64,000 nucleotides of DNA from an uncultured Bacteroidales bacterium (GCA_947630665.1 CANRID010000005.1:1-64000); one strand, 5' to 3'; shown: positions 9,172 to 18,380, numbered from the stretch's first letter. Numbers and translations are program-made. The notes: generated by a model from the letters alone, not told the origin.

Positions 9172-10497
9172 ATGAAAAATTATATTCCAACTCCTCTTTT
9201 ACCCGGAAACAGACCGGTATTTTCCAATTTCGCGGGACACACCTCTTTCCGGAATATGACCTTGCATATTTCAGCACGAAGGAAAAATATATATGAAAAA
9301 ATGCTTTTCCTGCTCATGGCGATTCTGTTTCCGATTTTCGCCGTTGCCCAGGACGATAGCAAGTATCTGGCGGGGGCTATACCTATGGAAGATGGAAAAG
9401 TCGTATTTGCCGATGAGATAGAGATGGTTCCCCCTCTTTTTTCGGCAAAACACATCTACGAAGATATGTTGCGATGGGCCTCGCAACGGTTCAGCAAAGA
9501 CGAAGCGAAGGAAAACTGGGGAGGAATATTAAAGGAGGATCCCGAAAAGCTGAGCATCGACTGTATCGGGCAGGAATATATTACTTTTTCAAAAAGCTCA
9601 TTCTCTTTAGACCGGGCCATGATACAATTTCTGCTGAATATCCGTTGTTTTCCCGGAGGATTTTCCATGCGGATCTCCACCATATCGTATATATACCCGG
9701 AAGGATCCTCCAACAGACGCAATGCCGAAGACTTGATTACCGACGAGCATGCACTCAATAAGGACAAAACAAAGCTGATAGGCATTGCTAAAAAATTCCG
9801 TATCAAGACAATAGATCTGATCGACGAACTTTATGACAGTGCCGGCAATGCCATGGGCGCGGGTCCCGTAGGCCCGACCGCCTCCACCCTCCGGACATCC
9901 CCTGCACAAAATCCGACAAACCGGGAAGCCGATAAAACTGCAAAGGCTGCTGAAGATACAATCGTCAAAACTTCTGAAGAAACCGTCTTAAGTAATACGG
10001 TTTCAAATACGGCAAACAATGCCGACATAAAACCGGCTGCAGAAAAACCGGTGGCAGGAATTTCAGAGAATCCAAATTCCGCACGATTCTCGGACAGTAC
10101 ATCCGGACCAGGACAAAATTTACCGGGCTATACCAGAATCGACGTTACCGATATCCCCGGCAATCCGTTCCGGATTCTTTCACGGGACCGGCTAACGATA
10201 GCCGTAGGATATAACGATCCGTTCAATCAAACCGTCATGCCTGCCGCATGGGGCGGCTTGGGAATGATCGCCGGCATACCGGTAACCTTTTGCTCCGTTT
10301 CCCAGGATAGTCCTTATCAAATAATAGAAAAAGCCGACACCTATACCCTCCGGTTCCACCGCGACGGACAGCCGCAGCCTTGGCTTATATTAGAATGCAA
10401 AAAGGAAACTTCCCTGAATGTAAATTATCCAGAAGGACCGGCGCCTGTTTATATGTATATCGGGAAAATCATAGCGGCATATATAGAAGCGAACTGA
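9172..10497 (+). CDS. secreted two-domain protein: DUF4468-like N-terminal domain + flavin-reductase-like C-terminal domain
   Basis: Signal peptide MLFLLMAILFPIFAVAQ (true start probably internal, e.g. 9301). C-terminal NPFRILSRDRLTIAVGYNDPFNQTVMPAAWGGLGMIAGIPVTFCSVSQDSPYQIIEKADTYTLRF resembles the FMN-binding split-barrel flavin reductase pattern. Confidence 0.6.
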   Translation: MKNYIPTPLLPGNRPVFSNFAGHTSFRNMTLHISARRKNIYEKMLFLLMAILFPIFAVAQDDSKYLAGAIPMEDGKVVFADEIEMVPPLFSAKHIYEDMLRWASQRFSKDEAKENWGGILKEDPEKLSIDCIGQEYITFSKSSFSLDRAMIQFLLNIRCFPGGFSMRISTISYIYPEGSSNRRNAEDLITDEHALNKDKTKLIGIAKKFRIKTIDLIDELYDSAGNAMGAGPVGPTASTLRTSPAQNPTNREADKTAKAAEDTIVKTSEETVLSNTVSNTANNADIKPAAEKPVAGISENPNSARFSDSTSGPGQNLPGYTRIDVTDIPGNPFRILSRDRLTIAVGYNDPFNQTVMPAAWGGLGMIAGIPVTFCSVSQDSPYQIIEKADTYTLRFHRDGQPQPWLILECKKETSLNVNYPEGPAPVYMYIGKIIAAYIEAN

Positions 10498-10593
10498 AAG
10501 CGGAATTTTGCAGTTAAATTACGGGGATAATATTCATCCGGGAACGTCCGGAAAAGGCAAAGGGCAAATGGTACATGGCCATTTACCCTTTTG

Positions 10594-10667
10594 TCGGGAT
10601 GAGAAGACTCGAACTTCCGACCTCCACGTCCCGAACGTGGCGCGCTAACCAACTGTGCTACATCCCG
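10594..10667 (-). tRNA. tRNA-Pro (CGG)
   Basis: Reverse complement CGGGATGTAGCACAGTTGGTTAGCGCGCCACGTTCGGGACGTGGAGGTCGGAAGTTCGAGTCTTCTCATCCCGA; anticodon CGG. Confidence 0.93.
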
Positions 10668-10865
10668 ATATTTTCCCGCGTCCGAAAGTGCGGGATTAAT
10701 TCGATTGCAAAGATATAACTTTTTCAGTTTCGTTAGACTTCCTATGCAAATTATTTTTATGACAAAAGAGCGCAGACGGTTTCCCGCTTGCGCTCCTGTA
10801 TCCGGAGACAAAATCACCGGGCCGGAAGTTCCGGCAACAACACCGCGGAATCATCCGCACGTGCT

Positions 10866-11900
10866 TTATACTTCGTATCTCCGCAATGTTGTCCGGCTCC
10901 CGAACATACCCGCCACAGTGCTTAAAACGGCGCCCATAAGCATGGCTATGAAAGTCCACAACGCGGAACGTGCCGCAGCATTGGTAACTTTTTCAGCCGC
11001 GATCAAGGCTTTTTGTTTAGCCTGTTGCCATTCTTGTTGAGCTTCCCGGAGTGTATCCTGCAAATCATCAAGAGCCTTCTTCCCTTTATTCATAGCCTGA
11101 CGAGACAGATTCATATACTGATCCACAGCGTCCTCGACTTCCGCCCGGGATAAATCGGAATTATTGGCAATAGCTTTGGCAAGATCTTCCCGATTGATAT
11201 TCCGCGCATATTGCTCCGTTCTTTTTTTCAACCGGTTGAGGAAATTATCGATAATATCGTCCGCATCTTGGGGATTGGCTACCAGTTTCTTAACCGATTT
11301 TTTCAGATCTGTTCCAACGGTATTCAGCTGATCCTGCAAATAATCCGGCTGAAATTCCCTTACGCCGCTTTTTATGAGAGCCTGACGGATATTCTGCCGT
11401 ACGCCGCCCATATCGGCCTGCCCGTTGAAATCGATGTCATCGAACAGCTCTTTCGCCTGACCCGTCAGTTCGGATACCCCGTCTTTCACAACAGAGCCGG
11501 CTCCCGACAGTACGCTTCCCGCCACCGAAGAAACGGATCCCAGTATATTGGCCGTCATCCTAACGGCGCCTGCTGCCAGCATGCCCGCCAGAATCACCGC
11601 CACGATCATCGAAACCGCCCACACTAAAAAGCCGTGGATCAGACCGTCCGTTCCGGCCAGTTTACCGGCTACAAAACCGCCGGAGCATAAACTGACAATC
11701 AATGAAATCACCGACCATATCCCGAAAGTCGTGCCTACGCCCGACATGGGGTCCGAAGACATCGGGTCCACCTTAAACAATCCGATACTTGTCGCCAAAA
11801 CAGATAAAAGCACGGAAACCGCCAGCACGGTAAACATCCCTGCAAAGATGCTCCCCCACGACACCCGGTACCTTATCTCTCTCAAATTAATTCTTTCCAT
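10866..11900 (-). CDS. membrane protein with Gly/Ala-rich TM segments and helical amphipathic C-terminal half
   Basis: MERINLREIRYRVSWGSIFAGMFTVLAVSVLLSVLATSIGLF...; start assigned to internal Met within ORF 10866-12032. Confidence 0.65.
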   Translation of the reverse strand: MERINLREIRYRVSWGSIFAGMFTVLAVSVLLSVLATSIGLFKVDPMSSDPMSGVGTTFGIWSVISLIVSLCSGGFVAGKLAGTDGLIHGFLVWAVSMIVAVILAGMLAAGAVRMTANILGSVSSVAGSVLSGAGSVVKDGVSELTGQAKELFDDIDFNGQADMGGVRQNIRQALIKSGVREFQPDYLQDQLNTVGTDLKKSVKKLVANPQDADDIIDNFLNRLKKRTEQYARNINREDLAKAIANNSDLSRAEVEDAVDQYMNLSRQAMNKGKKALDDLQDTLREAQQEWQQAKQKALIAAEKVTNAAARSALWTFIAMLMGAVLSTVAGMFGSRTTLRRYEV

Positions 11901-12149
11901 AACTATTCTATTTTCTTTAGTGATTAATTTACTAAAACAACATATTTTAAATAAGAATGTTCTCCGGAGCTGAAAAAAGTTGACACTTTTGAGGGCCCAG
12001 AACAAAGAGTCGATGGAGCAGAAAACAGTCAAGCAGAGGTCCTGGAATAAAGACTTGAGTTGGTACGATGCACTAATACAAAAGCAGTCTTTTTCTTTAT
12101 CCCGACAGTGGACGCCTCCGGTTCGAAAACCCGCCGCACAACGATTCGA

Positions 12150-13418
12150 CTATTTGTCAAGTAACCATTTTGTAGCAGGAATCACATTTATCTTGTAGCC
12201 ATCCTCCTCAATTGTTTGGTGCTCTTCAAAGGTTATAAGCGTAAGATTATTGCATTTGAGTTTCTTGGCAGCACTTTTCAATCCTCTTATCTCCCTATTG
12301 CGGGTCTTTGCAGTAGATATATCAAACGATACCTGTATTAACTCTTGTACGTTGCCGTCCCGGGCAATGACAAAATCGACTTGCGAAGATACCTCCTTGT
12401 AATAGAAGACATCACAGAAGAGAGGCTTATAGCGTCGCATCAGTTCAATACATACGATATTCTCCAGTTTCCAACCGAGATTTTCCAACGAGAAATTATC
12501 CTCACGCTCAGTAACAAATACGGTATCCACGACATAAACTTTTTCGTTTCTTACACGATCCTTGCTTTTATATGAGAATCTATTAACTCCTATCAATAAA
12601 AAAGCCTCTTTAAGATAGGAATAATAGTTCTCTGCCGTATGGTTTGATACTCCGAATAGTTCACCTACAGTCTTGGCTACAAATTCCTGACAATAATTAT
12701 CTGCAAGATAAGCCGCTATTCTTCGCAAAGCCTCCACATTGCGGACATTGAAGCGTTTTGCTATATCATTCCTAATGATAGCATCCAATAATCCGTTAAT
12801 GTAGCCTCTGCGATTATTTTCATTGAACAATTCAGGGAATCCGCCTTGTTGGAAATATTCGTGCAGAGTTCTCTTGCGAAGACCTTTTGCTTTCGTCGAC
12901 AATGAAACAATATCAATCTTCTTCATTACACAATACTCTGAAAATGAGAAAGGATAAAGTTCCACCTTATTGTTTCTTCCTGTCAGATGAGTACTCAATT
13001 CCCTACTGAGCAATTTAGAGTTAGAACCTGTAATAAATAAGTGCATCTTTTGGCGAAGCAATCTATTGACAAACAATGGCCAGCCATCTATATTTTGTAT
13101 CTCATCAAGAAATAGATATTTGAATTCACCATATATCATGTATAATGCTTCAAGCAAACGGTCTAAATCGCTTGCCTTCATATCCTCCATCCGGTCATCA
13201 TCAAAGTTCACATAGGCAAATTCTATTCCCTTGTGTTTAAGGAACATCTCACATAAGGTGGATTTGCCACATCGTCTGACACCTATTACCACCTGAGCCC
13301 GATTGCTCTTCAAATCGAGCTGTGCTTCTTCAGGACGGGGACACAACTCCGAGTAATCATTCGCCAGCAATTCCTCACGCTGGTCAGCTACTATTGATAG
13401 TAATGTCTGTGTATTCAT
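12150..13418 (-). CDS. AAA_14/DUF4143-family ATPase (copy A)
   Basis: Walker A VVIGVRRCGKSTLC, Walker B YLFLDEIQNI, TGSNSKLLS, C-terminal VDFVIARDGNVQELIQVSF (PD-(D/E)XK-like). Confidence 0.88.
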   Translation of the reverse strand: MNTQTLLSIVADQREELLANDYSELCPRPEEAQLDLKSNRAQVVIGVRRCGKSTLCEMFLKHKGIEFAYVNFDDDRMEDMKASDLDRLLEALYMIYGEFKYLFLDEIQNIDGWPLFVNRLLRQKMHLFITGSNSKLLSRELSTHLTGRNNKVELYPFSFSEYCVMKKIDIVSLSTKAKGLRKRTLHEYFQQGGFPELFNENNRRGYINGLLDAIIRNDIAKRFNVRNVEALRRIAAYLADNYCQEFVAKTVGELFGVSNHTAENYYSYLKEAFLLIGVNRFSYKSKDRVRNEKVYVVDTVFVTEREDNFSLENLGWKLENIVCIELMRRYKPLFCDVFYYKEVSSQVDFVIARDGNVQELIQVSFDISTAKTRNREIRGLKSAAKKLKCNNLTLITFEEHQTIEEDGYKINVIPATKWLLDK

Positions 13419-13437
13419 AATTCATTTTATTTTATTG

Positions 13438-13445
13438 CAAAGATA
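13438..13445 (-). promoter_or_regulatory. -7 box of AAA_14 copy A
   Basis: Minus-strand TATCTTTG(C), Bacteroidota TAnnTTTG consensus, ~20 bp upstream of the start codon. Confidence 0.6.
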
Positions 13446-13448
13446 ATT

Positions 13449-13556
13449 CTATTTCCATAAAATCATGAATTTACTAAAATCTATTTCCATAAATAATAAA
13501 ATATTTATATTTTTATTTCCATAAATAAAACAAAAATGATATTTCTATTTCCATAA
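13449..13556. repeat. 4x direct repeat array, exact 32-nt period, upstream of AAA_14 copy A
   Basis: YTATTTCCATAA(AT) starts at 13449, 13481, 13513, 13545; intervening sequence not conserved. Confidence 0.9.
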
Positions 13557-13702
13557 TTACTGTGCGCGCGAAGTAGACACGAAAAAAAATTTTTTAGTTA
13601 AATATTTTTCCCAAAGTAGACAATTTGCTGCCTTCTCCTAACATTATACGATTATATTGTTTCATTGTCTAATATTTTATGCCATTTCACATTAATAACA
13701 TG

Positions 13703-15049
13703 CTATAAAAACATCGTCATGTATACCGGGATATACTCAACTCCATTTTCTCTTTTGTAATCCTTCGTATAGATCAAATACTTATTCAGTATGCGGTCGG
13801 AAAATTTTAAACAGAATTCATCCAATGATTTATGCGCTCTGTATCCCGAAGATTTTACCTCAATAGGTGAGATCTTATGTTTGTCGGGAATTACAAAATC
13901 TATTTCATAATATTTCTTGCCTTCGGCATACGGTATTGTGTGATAAAATAGGTTCTTACCCGTTGTCCTCAATATCTGCGCTATAACATTTTCATAAACA
14001 TATCCCAAATTGGTACTCAGTTTATCATTCAACAACTTACTATAAATTACATTCTCGGTAATATCGCTATCTTTGAATGCAAGTGTGACAAAAAGGCCCG
14101 TGTCAGAAGTATACATCTTGAAGTACTCTTCATTTTTAGTCAAAGCTAATCCTACATTCGGATCATCTGAATGGTATGCCAAATTAACCGTCATAGAATC
14201 CTCCATCTCTTTTACAATATTCACGATTCTTTCCGCTCTTTCATTTTTAATTGCGGAACCTACCTGATAGCGCAATGTGTTTTTACTAAGTTGGGCGGGG
14301 ATGGCATCATACAAGGCTTTAGCTCTTCCAGAGTTATCAATTTTCCCGAAATCTTCTTCATATAGAGCTATAATATCTCGTTTTGCCAAATCAACAGCAG
14401 TAAAATTGTTCGTTTTTATATATGCTGAAACAGCTTGCGGCATTCCTCCAATAAGCATATATAAGCGAAAATCTCTCATAAGCTTGCGATGAACGGCATC
14501 ACCCAATGGCAATTTCTTTTCAAATGCGTTCCGTAATAGAGGGATAGTAGCTGTATCACCAAGCGCCCATCTGAATTCCTCATAATCCATCGGATACATA
14601 TCCAACTTCGTCTCTTCACTGGGAATTAATATATTGCGGCTTTTAGTCCTGACCGATATCAGCGAACCTGTCTCGATATAATCATAACGATGGTCTTTTA
14701 CCAAATGCTTGATGGCTTGTCTTGCAAGCGGCTGCAATTGAACTTCATCAAATATAATCACCGACTCTCTTTCATATAATTGAACCTGATAGATGAACTG
14801 CAACCTAAGAAACAGATAATTCAAGTCTGAAATATCATTGAACAAATCACTTACCTCTTTCGATACTTTTGAGAAATCAATCAATATATATGATTTATAC
14901 TCATGACGAGCAAATTTCTCTGCAATCGTAGATTTTCCGATCCGCCTAGCTCCTTGTATTAACAATGCAGTATCACCGTTCCGTTCCGATTTCCATTGGA
15001 GCATTGTATCATATATCTTTCGTTTGAAATAGATTATATTTCCTTCCAT
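13703..15049 (-). CDS. AAA_14/DUF4143-family ATPase (copy B)
   Basis: Walker A LLIQGARRIGKSTIA, Walker B VIIFDEVQLQ, C-terminal YYEIDFVIPDKHKISPIEVKSS. Confidence 0.88.
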   Translation of the reverse strand: MEGNIIYFKRKIYDTMLQWKSERNGDTALLIQGARRIGKSTIAEKFARHEYKSYILIDFSKVSKEVSDLFNDISDLNYLFLRLQFIYQVQLYERESVIIFDEVQLQPLARQAIKHLVKDHRYDYIETGSLISVRTKSRNILIPSEETKLDMYPMDYEEFRWALGDTATIPLLRNAFEKKLPLGDAVHRKLMRDFRLYMLIGGMPQAVSAYIKTNNFTAVDLAKRDIIALYEEDFGKIDNSGRAKALYDAIPAQLSKNTLRYQVGSAIKNERAERIVNIVKEMEDSMTVNLAYHSDDPNVGLALTKNEEYFKMYTSDTGLFVTLAFKDSDITENVIYSKLLNDKLSTNLGYVYENVIAQILRTTGKNLFYHTIPYAEGKKYYEIDFVIPDKHKISPIEVKSSGYRAHKSLDEFCLKFSDRILNKYLIYTKDYKRENGVEYIPVYMTMFL

Positions 15050-15065
15050 TGCTCATGATTTTATG

Positions 15066-15200
15066 TACGAATATATAATTTAAAATCATCTCCACCAAAT
15101 TTTATAAATCAATCTGTCATTTACCACCATTTTTTATAAGCTTTTTTAACAATAAGCACCAAATGTATAATTTCTCTTTGTAGCACCTTAACTCAATTTA
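15066..15200. repeat. direct repeat array, 32-nt core period, upstream of AAA_14 copy B
   Basis: CACCAAATTTTATAA (15093), CACCATTTTTTATAA (15125), CACCAAATGTATAAT (15157); degenerate units at 15066 and 15184. Confidence 0.75.
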
Positions 15201-15336
15201 ACAAAGCTGACATCATCAAAAACACAAAGTATTTTTCATATAGTTATGAAAGAGGGGTATTGCATCTTTCGGATGGCAGATACGGGTCTAGTCAACTATA
15301 CCGTTTTACGGGATAGTTTCGGTTTAACCGTATGTA

Positions 15337-15552
15337 TTAATAAGGCCAAACCAAGTTGTATTTTTTCTTATTTGCCTTGGTGTTCTTGATGTTTGTAGCA
15401 ATCTTTCCTTGCGACCCTCTTCCAAAATAAGGTTGGGCACTCAAGATCAACCATGGCATAACAGACTGCATCTGAGATTCGCTATACAATTCATCTTTCA
15501 CGATGACTTCCCAATACGCTTCCTTAGAGTTATTGTCAACTGCGGAAATCAT
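15337..15552 (-). pseudogene. unidentified gene fragment
   Basis: Frame continues upstream of the annotated Met to an in-frame TAA near 15655 (TANVNTGTKSSTTATVNANTKIGNNEIPLLV-M...), with no obvious start codon; looks like a C-terminal remnant. Confidence 0.3.
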
Positions 15553-15821
15553 AACTAAAAGAGGGATCTCATTATTCCCAATCTTTGTATTGGCGTTAAC
15601 AGTTGCTGTCGTAGAAGACTTGGTTCCTGTATTGACATTTGCCGTATATTAAAATTATATATTTCTTCATTAAAAAAGCACGGTCTTTTAACTGATAAAC
15701 GGGCGAAAACTTATGAATTTTGTAAGTTTCTGCCCGTTCGTTATTGTATAATATATTGCTGTTTAATCAAATATGGTTTTTAAGACAGCATTTTTACTTC
15801 CTTATTATTGCTAATTAAAGT

Positions 15822-17180
15822 TTAGTCCAAGAACTCCTCTACTACATTGGAAATATTTTGAAAAAACATAATATAGTAGATAGGGACATAAGTAATGCCA
15901 TTATCAACAAAGACCTCTCTCTTATTTGATAATACATATGCTTTCTTGATATTATAGTCATCGTTAGATATAAACTTATCCAAAGCACTATGAACCGTAT
16001 AATCTTTTCCAGATTTCACTTCAATTGGGATATTTGAAAGATTGTCGGCATCATCAATCAAAAAATCAACCTCACCGTTTTTCTTATTGTCATAATAGTA
16101 TAAGTCATATCCGTGAGCTCTCAACTCTTGGGCTACGACAGTTTCATAAACGGAGCCGAGATTTATGCTCTTGATATCCGACATAACAACCTTGATGTTG
16201 TTGCGATAAAATATACCTGAGAGGATACCGACATCATTGAGATAGAGCTTTAACAAGTTCTTGCCGCTATTCTCTACCAAAGGATATGTTGGGGTACTAA
16301 TTGCCTTTACCTCTAAAGCTATGCCGGCAGAGATTAGATAATCAAACTCATCTAAATAGTCATTAGTTCTTTTCCACTTTTTGTCTTCAATATCCTTAAT
16401 AACAACCCTCTTCTTTTTATTCTCAAGGTTTGACGGTATCATATCGAAGATACGACGTATCTTCAACTTTTTATTATGTTCTTCCTCATATTTAGATGCA
16501 TCAACTCCGTATAAATCGTGAGCCTCTTTTTGAATGGAACGGAATTCAACTACATTATGACTCTCCACGAAAGTCTCAACAGCCTTTGGCAGACCACCAA
16601 CCAACAAGTATTTTTTGAAGAGGTCCATCATTTTATCATGCATCGTATCAGACAATGCCTGCCAGTTATTGAAACGCTCCCTCATAGCGTCAATAGCCAC
16701 TTCTCCTACACCATTAGCATAAAGGAACTCTTCAAAATCCATCGGATACATATGTTGTACATCCAAACTTCCGATAGGAACCGATTGTGTGTTTTTCAAA
16801 GTCACTCCAAGCAGAGAGCCACTGGCTATATAGGTAAACTTCTTCTCTTTCATCAAGAACTTCACAAGAGTAAGAAGGTGGTCGTATGCTTGAATCTCAT
16901 CAATGAACACAAGGGTGTTATTCTTCTCCTTCATCCTGTCGCCTGCGACAACACTTAGGGCCATATAGAAATCCTTTGTGGTTTTAGCTTCCGCAAAAAC
17001 GCGGTCGCCCAATTTATCCTCTTCCATATTTATTTCAATATAGTTCGGGAACATCTTTTTTCCCACATGGCGGATAATATATGACTTACCTATTTGGCGT
17101 GCACCATCAATCAACAGCATTCTATCAGAATCTGAAGAGAGATATTCCTCGATCCGTTTTGTAATCTTTCTATATAACAT
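15822..17180 (-). CDS. AAA_14/DUF4143-family ATPase (copy C)
   Basis: Walker A LLIDGARQIGKSYII, Walker B LVFIDEIQAYD, ASGSLLGV, C-terminal GEVDFLIDDADNLSNIPIEVKSGK. Confidence 0.9.
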   Translation of the reverse strand: MLYRKITKRIEEYLSSDSDRMLLIDGARQIGKSYIIRHVGKKMFPNYIEINMEEDKLGDRVFAEAKTTKDFYMALSVVAGDRMKEKNNTLVFIDEIQAYDHLLTLVKFLMKEKKFTYIASGSLLGVTLKNTQSVPIGSLDVQHMYPMDFEEFLYANGVGEVAIDAMRERFNNWQALSDTMHDKMMDLFKKYLLVGGLPKAVETFVESHNVVEFRSIQKEAHDLYGVDASKYEEEHNKKLKIRRIFDMIPSNLENKKKRVVIKDIEDKKWKRTNDYLDEFDYLISAGIALEVKAISTPTYPLVENSGKNLLKLYLNDVGILSGIFYRNNIKVVMSDIKSINLGSVYETVVAQELRAHGYDLYYYDNKKNGEVDFLIDDADNLSNIPIEVKSGKDYTVHSALDKFISNDDYNIKKAYVLSNKREVFVDNGITYVPIYYIMFFQNISNVVEEFLD

Positions 17181-17201
17181 GTTACTGCCTTTTTGTTAGT
17201 G

Positions 17202-17209
17202 CAAAGATA
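17202..17209 (-). promoter_or_regulatory. -7 box of AAA_14 copy C
   Basis: Minus-strand TATCTTTG(C), ~22 bp upstream of the start codon. Confidence 0.6.
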
Positions 17210-17228
17210 GTACATTTTTTGATACGAG

Positions 17229-17345
17229 GTGCGTTTTCCTATGAAAATCCACCGTAAAAACTGCGTTTTCTAATAAAATACACTCTCAAGAAGGTGCGTT
17301 TTCCTATAAGATTAAGCCTCAAAAAAACAGCGTTTTCCGATTGGA
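17229..17345. repeat. 4x direct repeat array, 32-34-nt period, upstream of AAA_14 copy C
   Basis: GCGTTTTCC/T starts at 17231, 17263, 17296, 17330 (consensus GTGCGTTTTCCTATAAAAT). Confidence 0.88.
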
Positions 17346-17619
17346 AGTATCAATAATTGTCGGAATCATTTTCAATTATTGCGGTATTTTACTTTCAACT
17401 TTTGTGGTGTCCCGGACTCTGATTTTGTGGTAATTCATCCTTTGAGTTTACTGTAATTTAATATCAAAATCAGCCCAAAATCCACCCTTCAAAATGTCCC
17501 GGCCATGACATCTGACGACACGTTATGACGTGTATGGACCGACATGAAAATCAATTGATTAAGTACTATATATTCGCAGCCGAAATCATTTTTGTTTCAC
17601 ATTAAAAACATTTCGACGT

Positions 17620-17768
17620 ATGAAGGAAAAAGTATTATTCGCAGCAGCATTTATGCTTCTGGCAGCAGGTGCTTACGCACAGGGTAACGGTGTCGCAGGT
17701 ATCACCGAGGCTACAAACATGGTAACATCGCATTTCGATCCCGGTACCAAGTTGATTTACGCAGTGGA
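17620..17768 (+). pseudogene. truncated TraE-like (DUF4134) conjugative-transposon protein
   Basis: MKEKVLFAAAFMLLAAGAYAQGNGVAGITEATNMVTSHFDPGTKLIYAV, then homology ends. Confidence 0.8.
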
Positions 17769-18035
17769 TACCTCTTCATCTACACCGGCGGTCTGCTTGC
17801 CGTGCTCATAGCATTTATGGTGCTGTATATGGCAGGCGTGAACCAATGGATATGTATCGCACTGGGAGTCATCTCCGCTTCGGTACTTGTCCGGGCAACC
17901 TTCCTCCTGAATGCCAAGTATGGCGAGTGGGGTTTGATGAAGATGCAGGCTGTAAAGAACCACCCCCGCTACATCATCAACCGCAAGCGATTCTTGCGAT
18001 TGATTATTCCTAACCTCAAAAACAGAAAGTCATGA
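17769..18035 (+). pseudogene. TraF-like (DUF4133) conjugative-transposon protein, 5'-truncated and joined to traE'
   Basis: In-frame from 17769: YLFIYTGGLLAVLIAFMVLYMAGVNQWICIALGVISASVLV...HPRYIINRKRFLRL. Confidence 0.8.
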
Positions 18036-18380
18036 GAAATGGAATGGAAATATTATTATTTTCGAAGCCCATAATATTTTTTCAATTGAATTTCTAAAAT
18101 ATCTTTAGCAGCAATGTTCTATGCAGAAAGAGAAATAGCAAATCTCTTCTCTATCAATTCCGTAAATAAATTTTCAGGCTTATTAATTTAATAACACCTA
18201 TTTCTTTCAGATCATAAAGTTAAAAAAATCTCGATAATTAATGTATATATAGTTTGCAATTATATGAAGAATAATTCTTTGTGTCTACTTTCTCGATCCG
18301 GTACACCACCTCCTGCTCCACCAAAGGCGGTCGTGAACCGCACTTTTTTGGGCCTAGTCGACAAAATGCAGAATGAACAG

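Noticed and set aside
10866-12032. Long N-terminal extension of the membrane protein (ORF start 12032)
   Set aside because: The first ~44 residues look like translated intergenic sequence; MERINLREIRY at 11900 is a more natural start.
12100-12150. Possible tRNA/tmRNA 3' end (CCGGTTCGAAAACCCG)
   Set aside because: The T-arm-like stem does not pair properly and there is no acceptor or anticodon arm upstream.
13449-17345. CRISPR arrays upstream of the AAA genes
   Set aside because: Only ~4 units per array, cores of 11-15 bp, AT-rich unrelated 17-20-nt gaps, and no cas genes; each array sits on a promoter. Better read as operator arrays.
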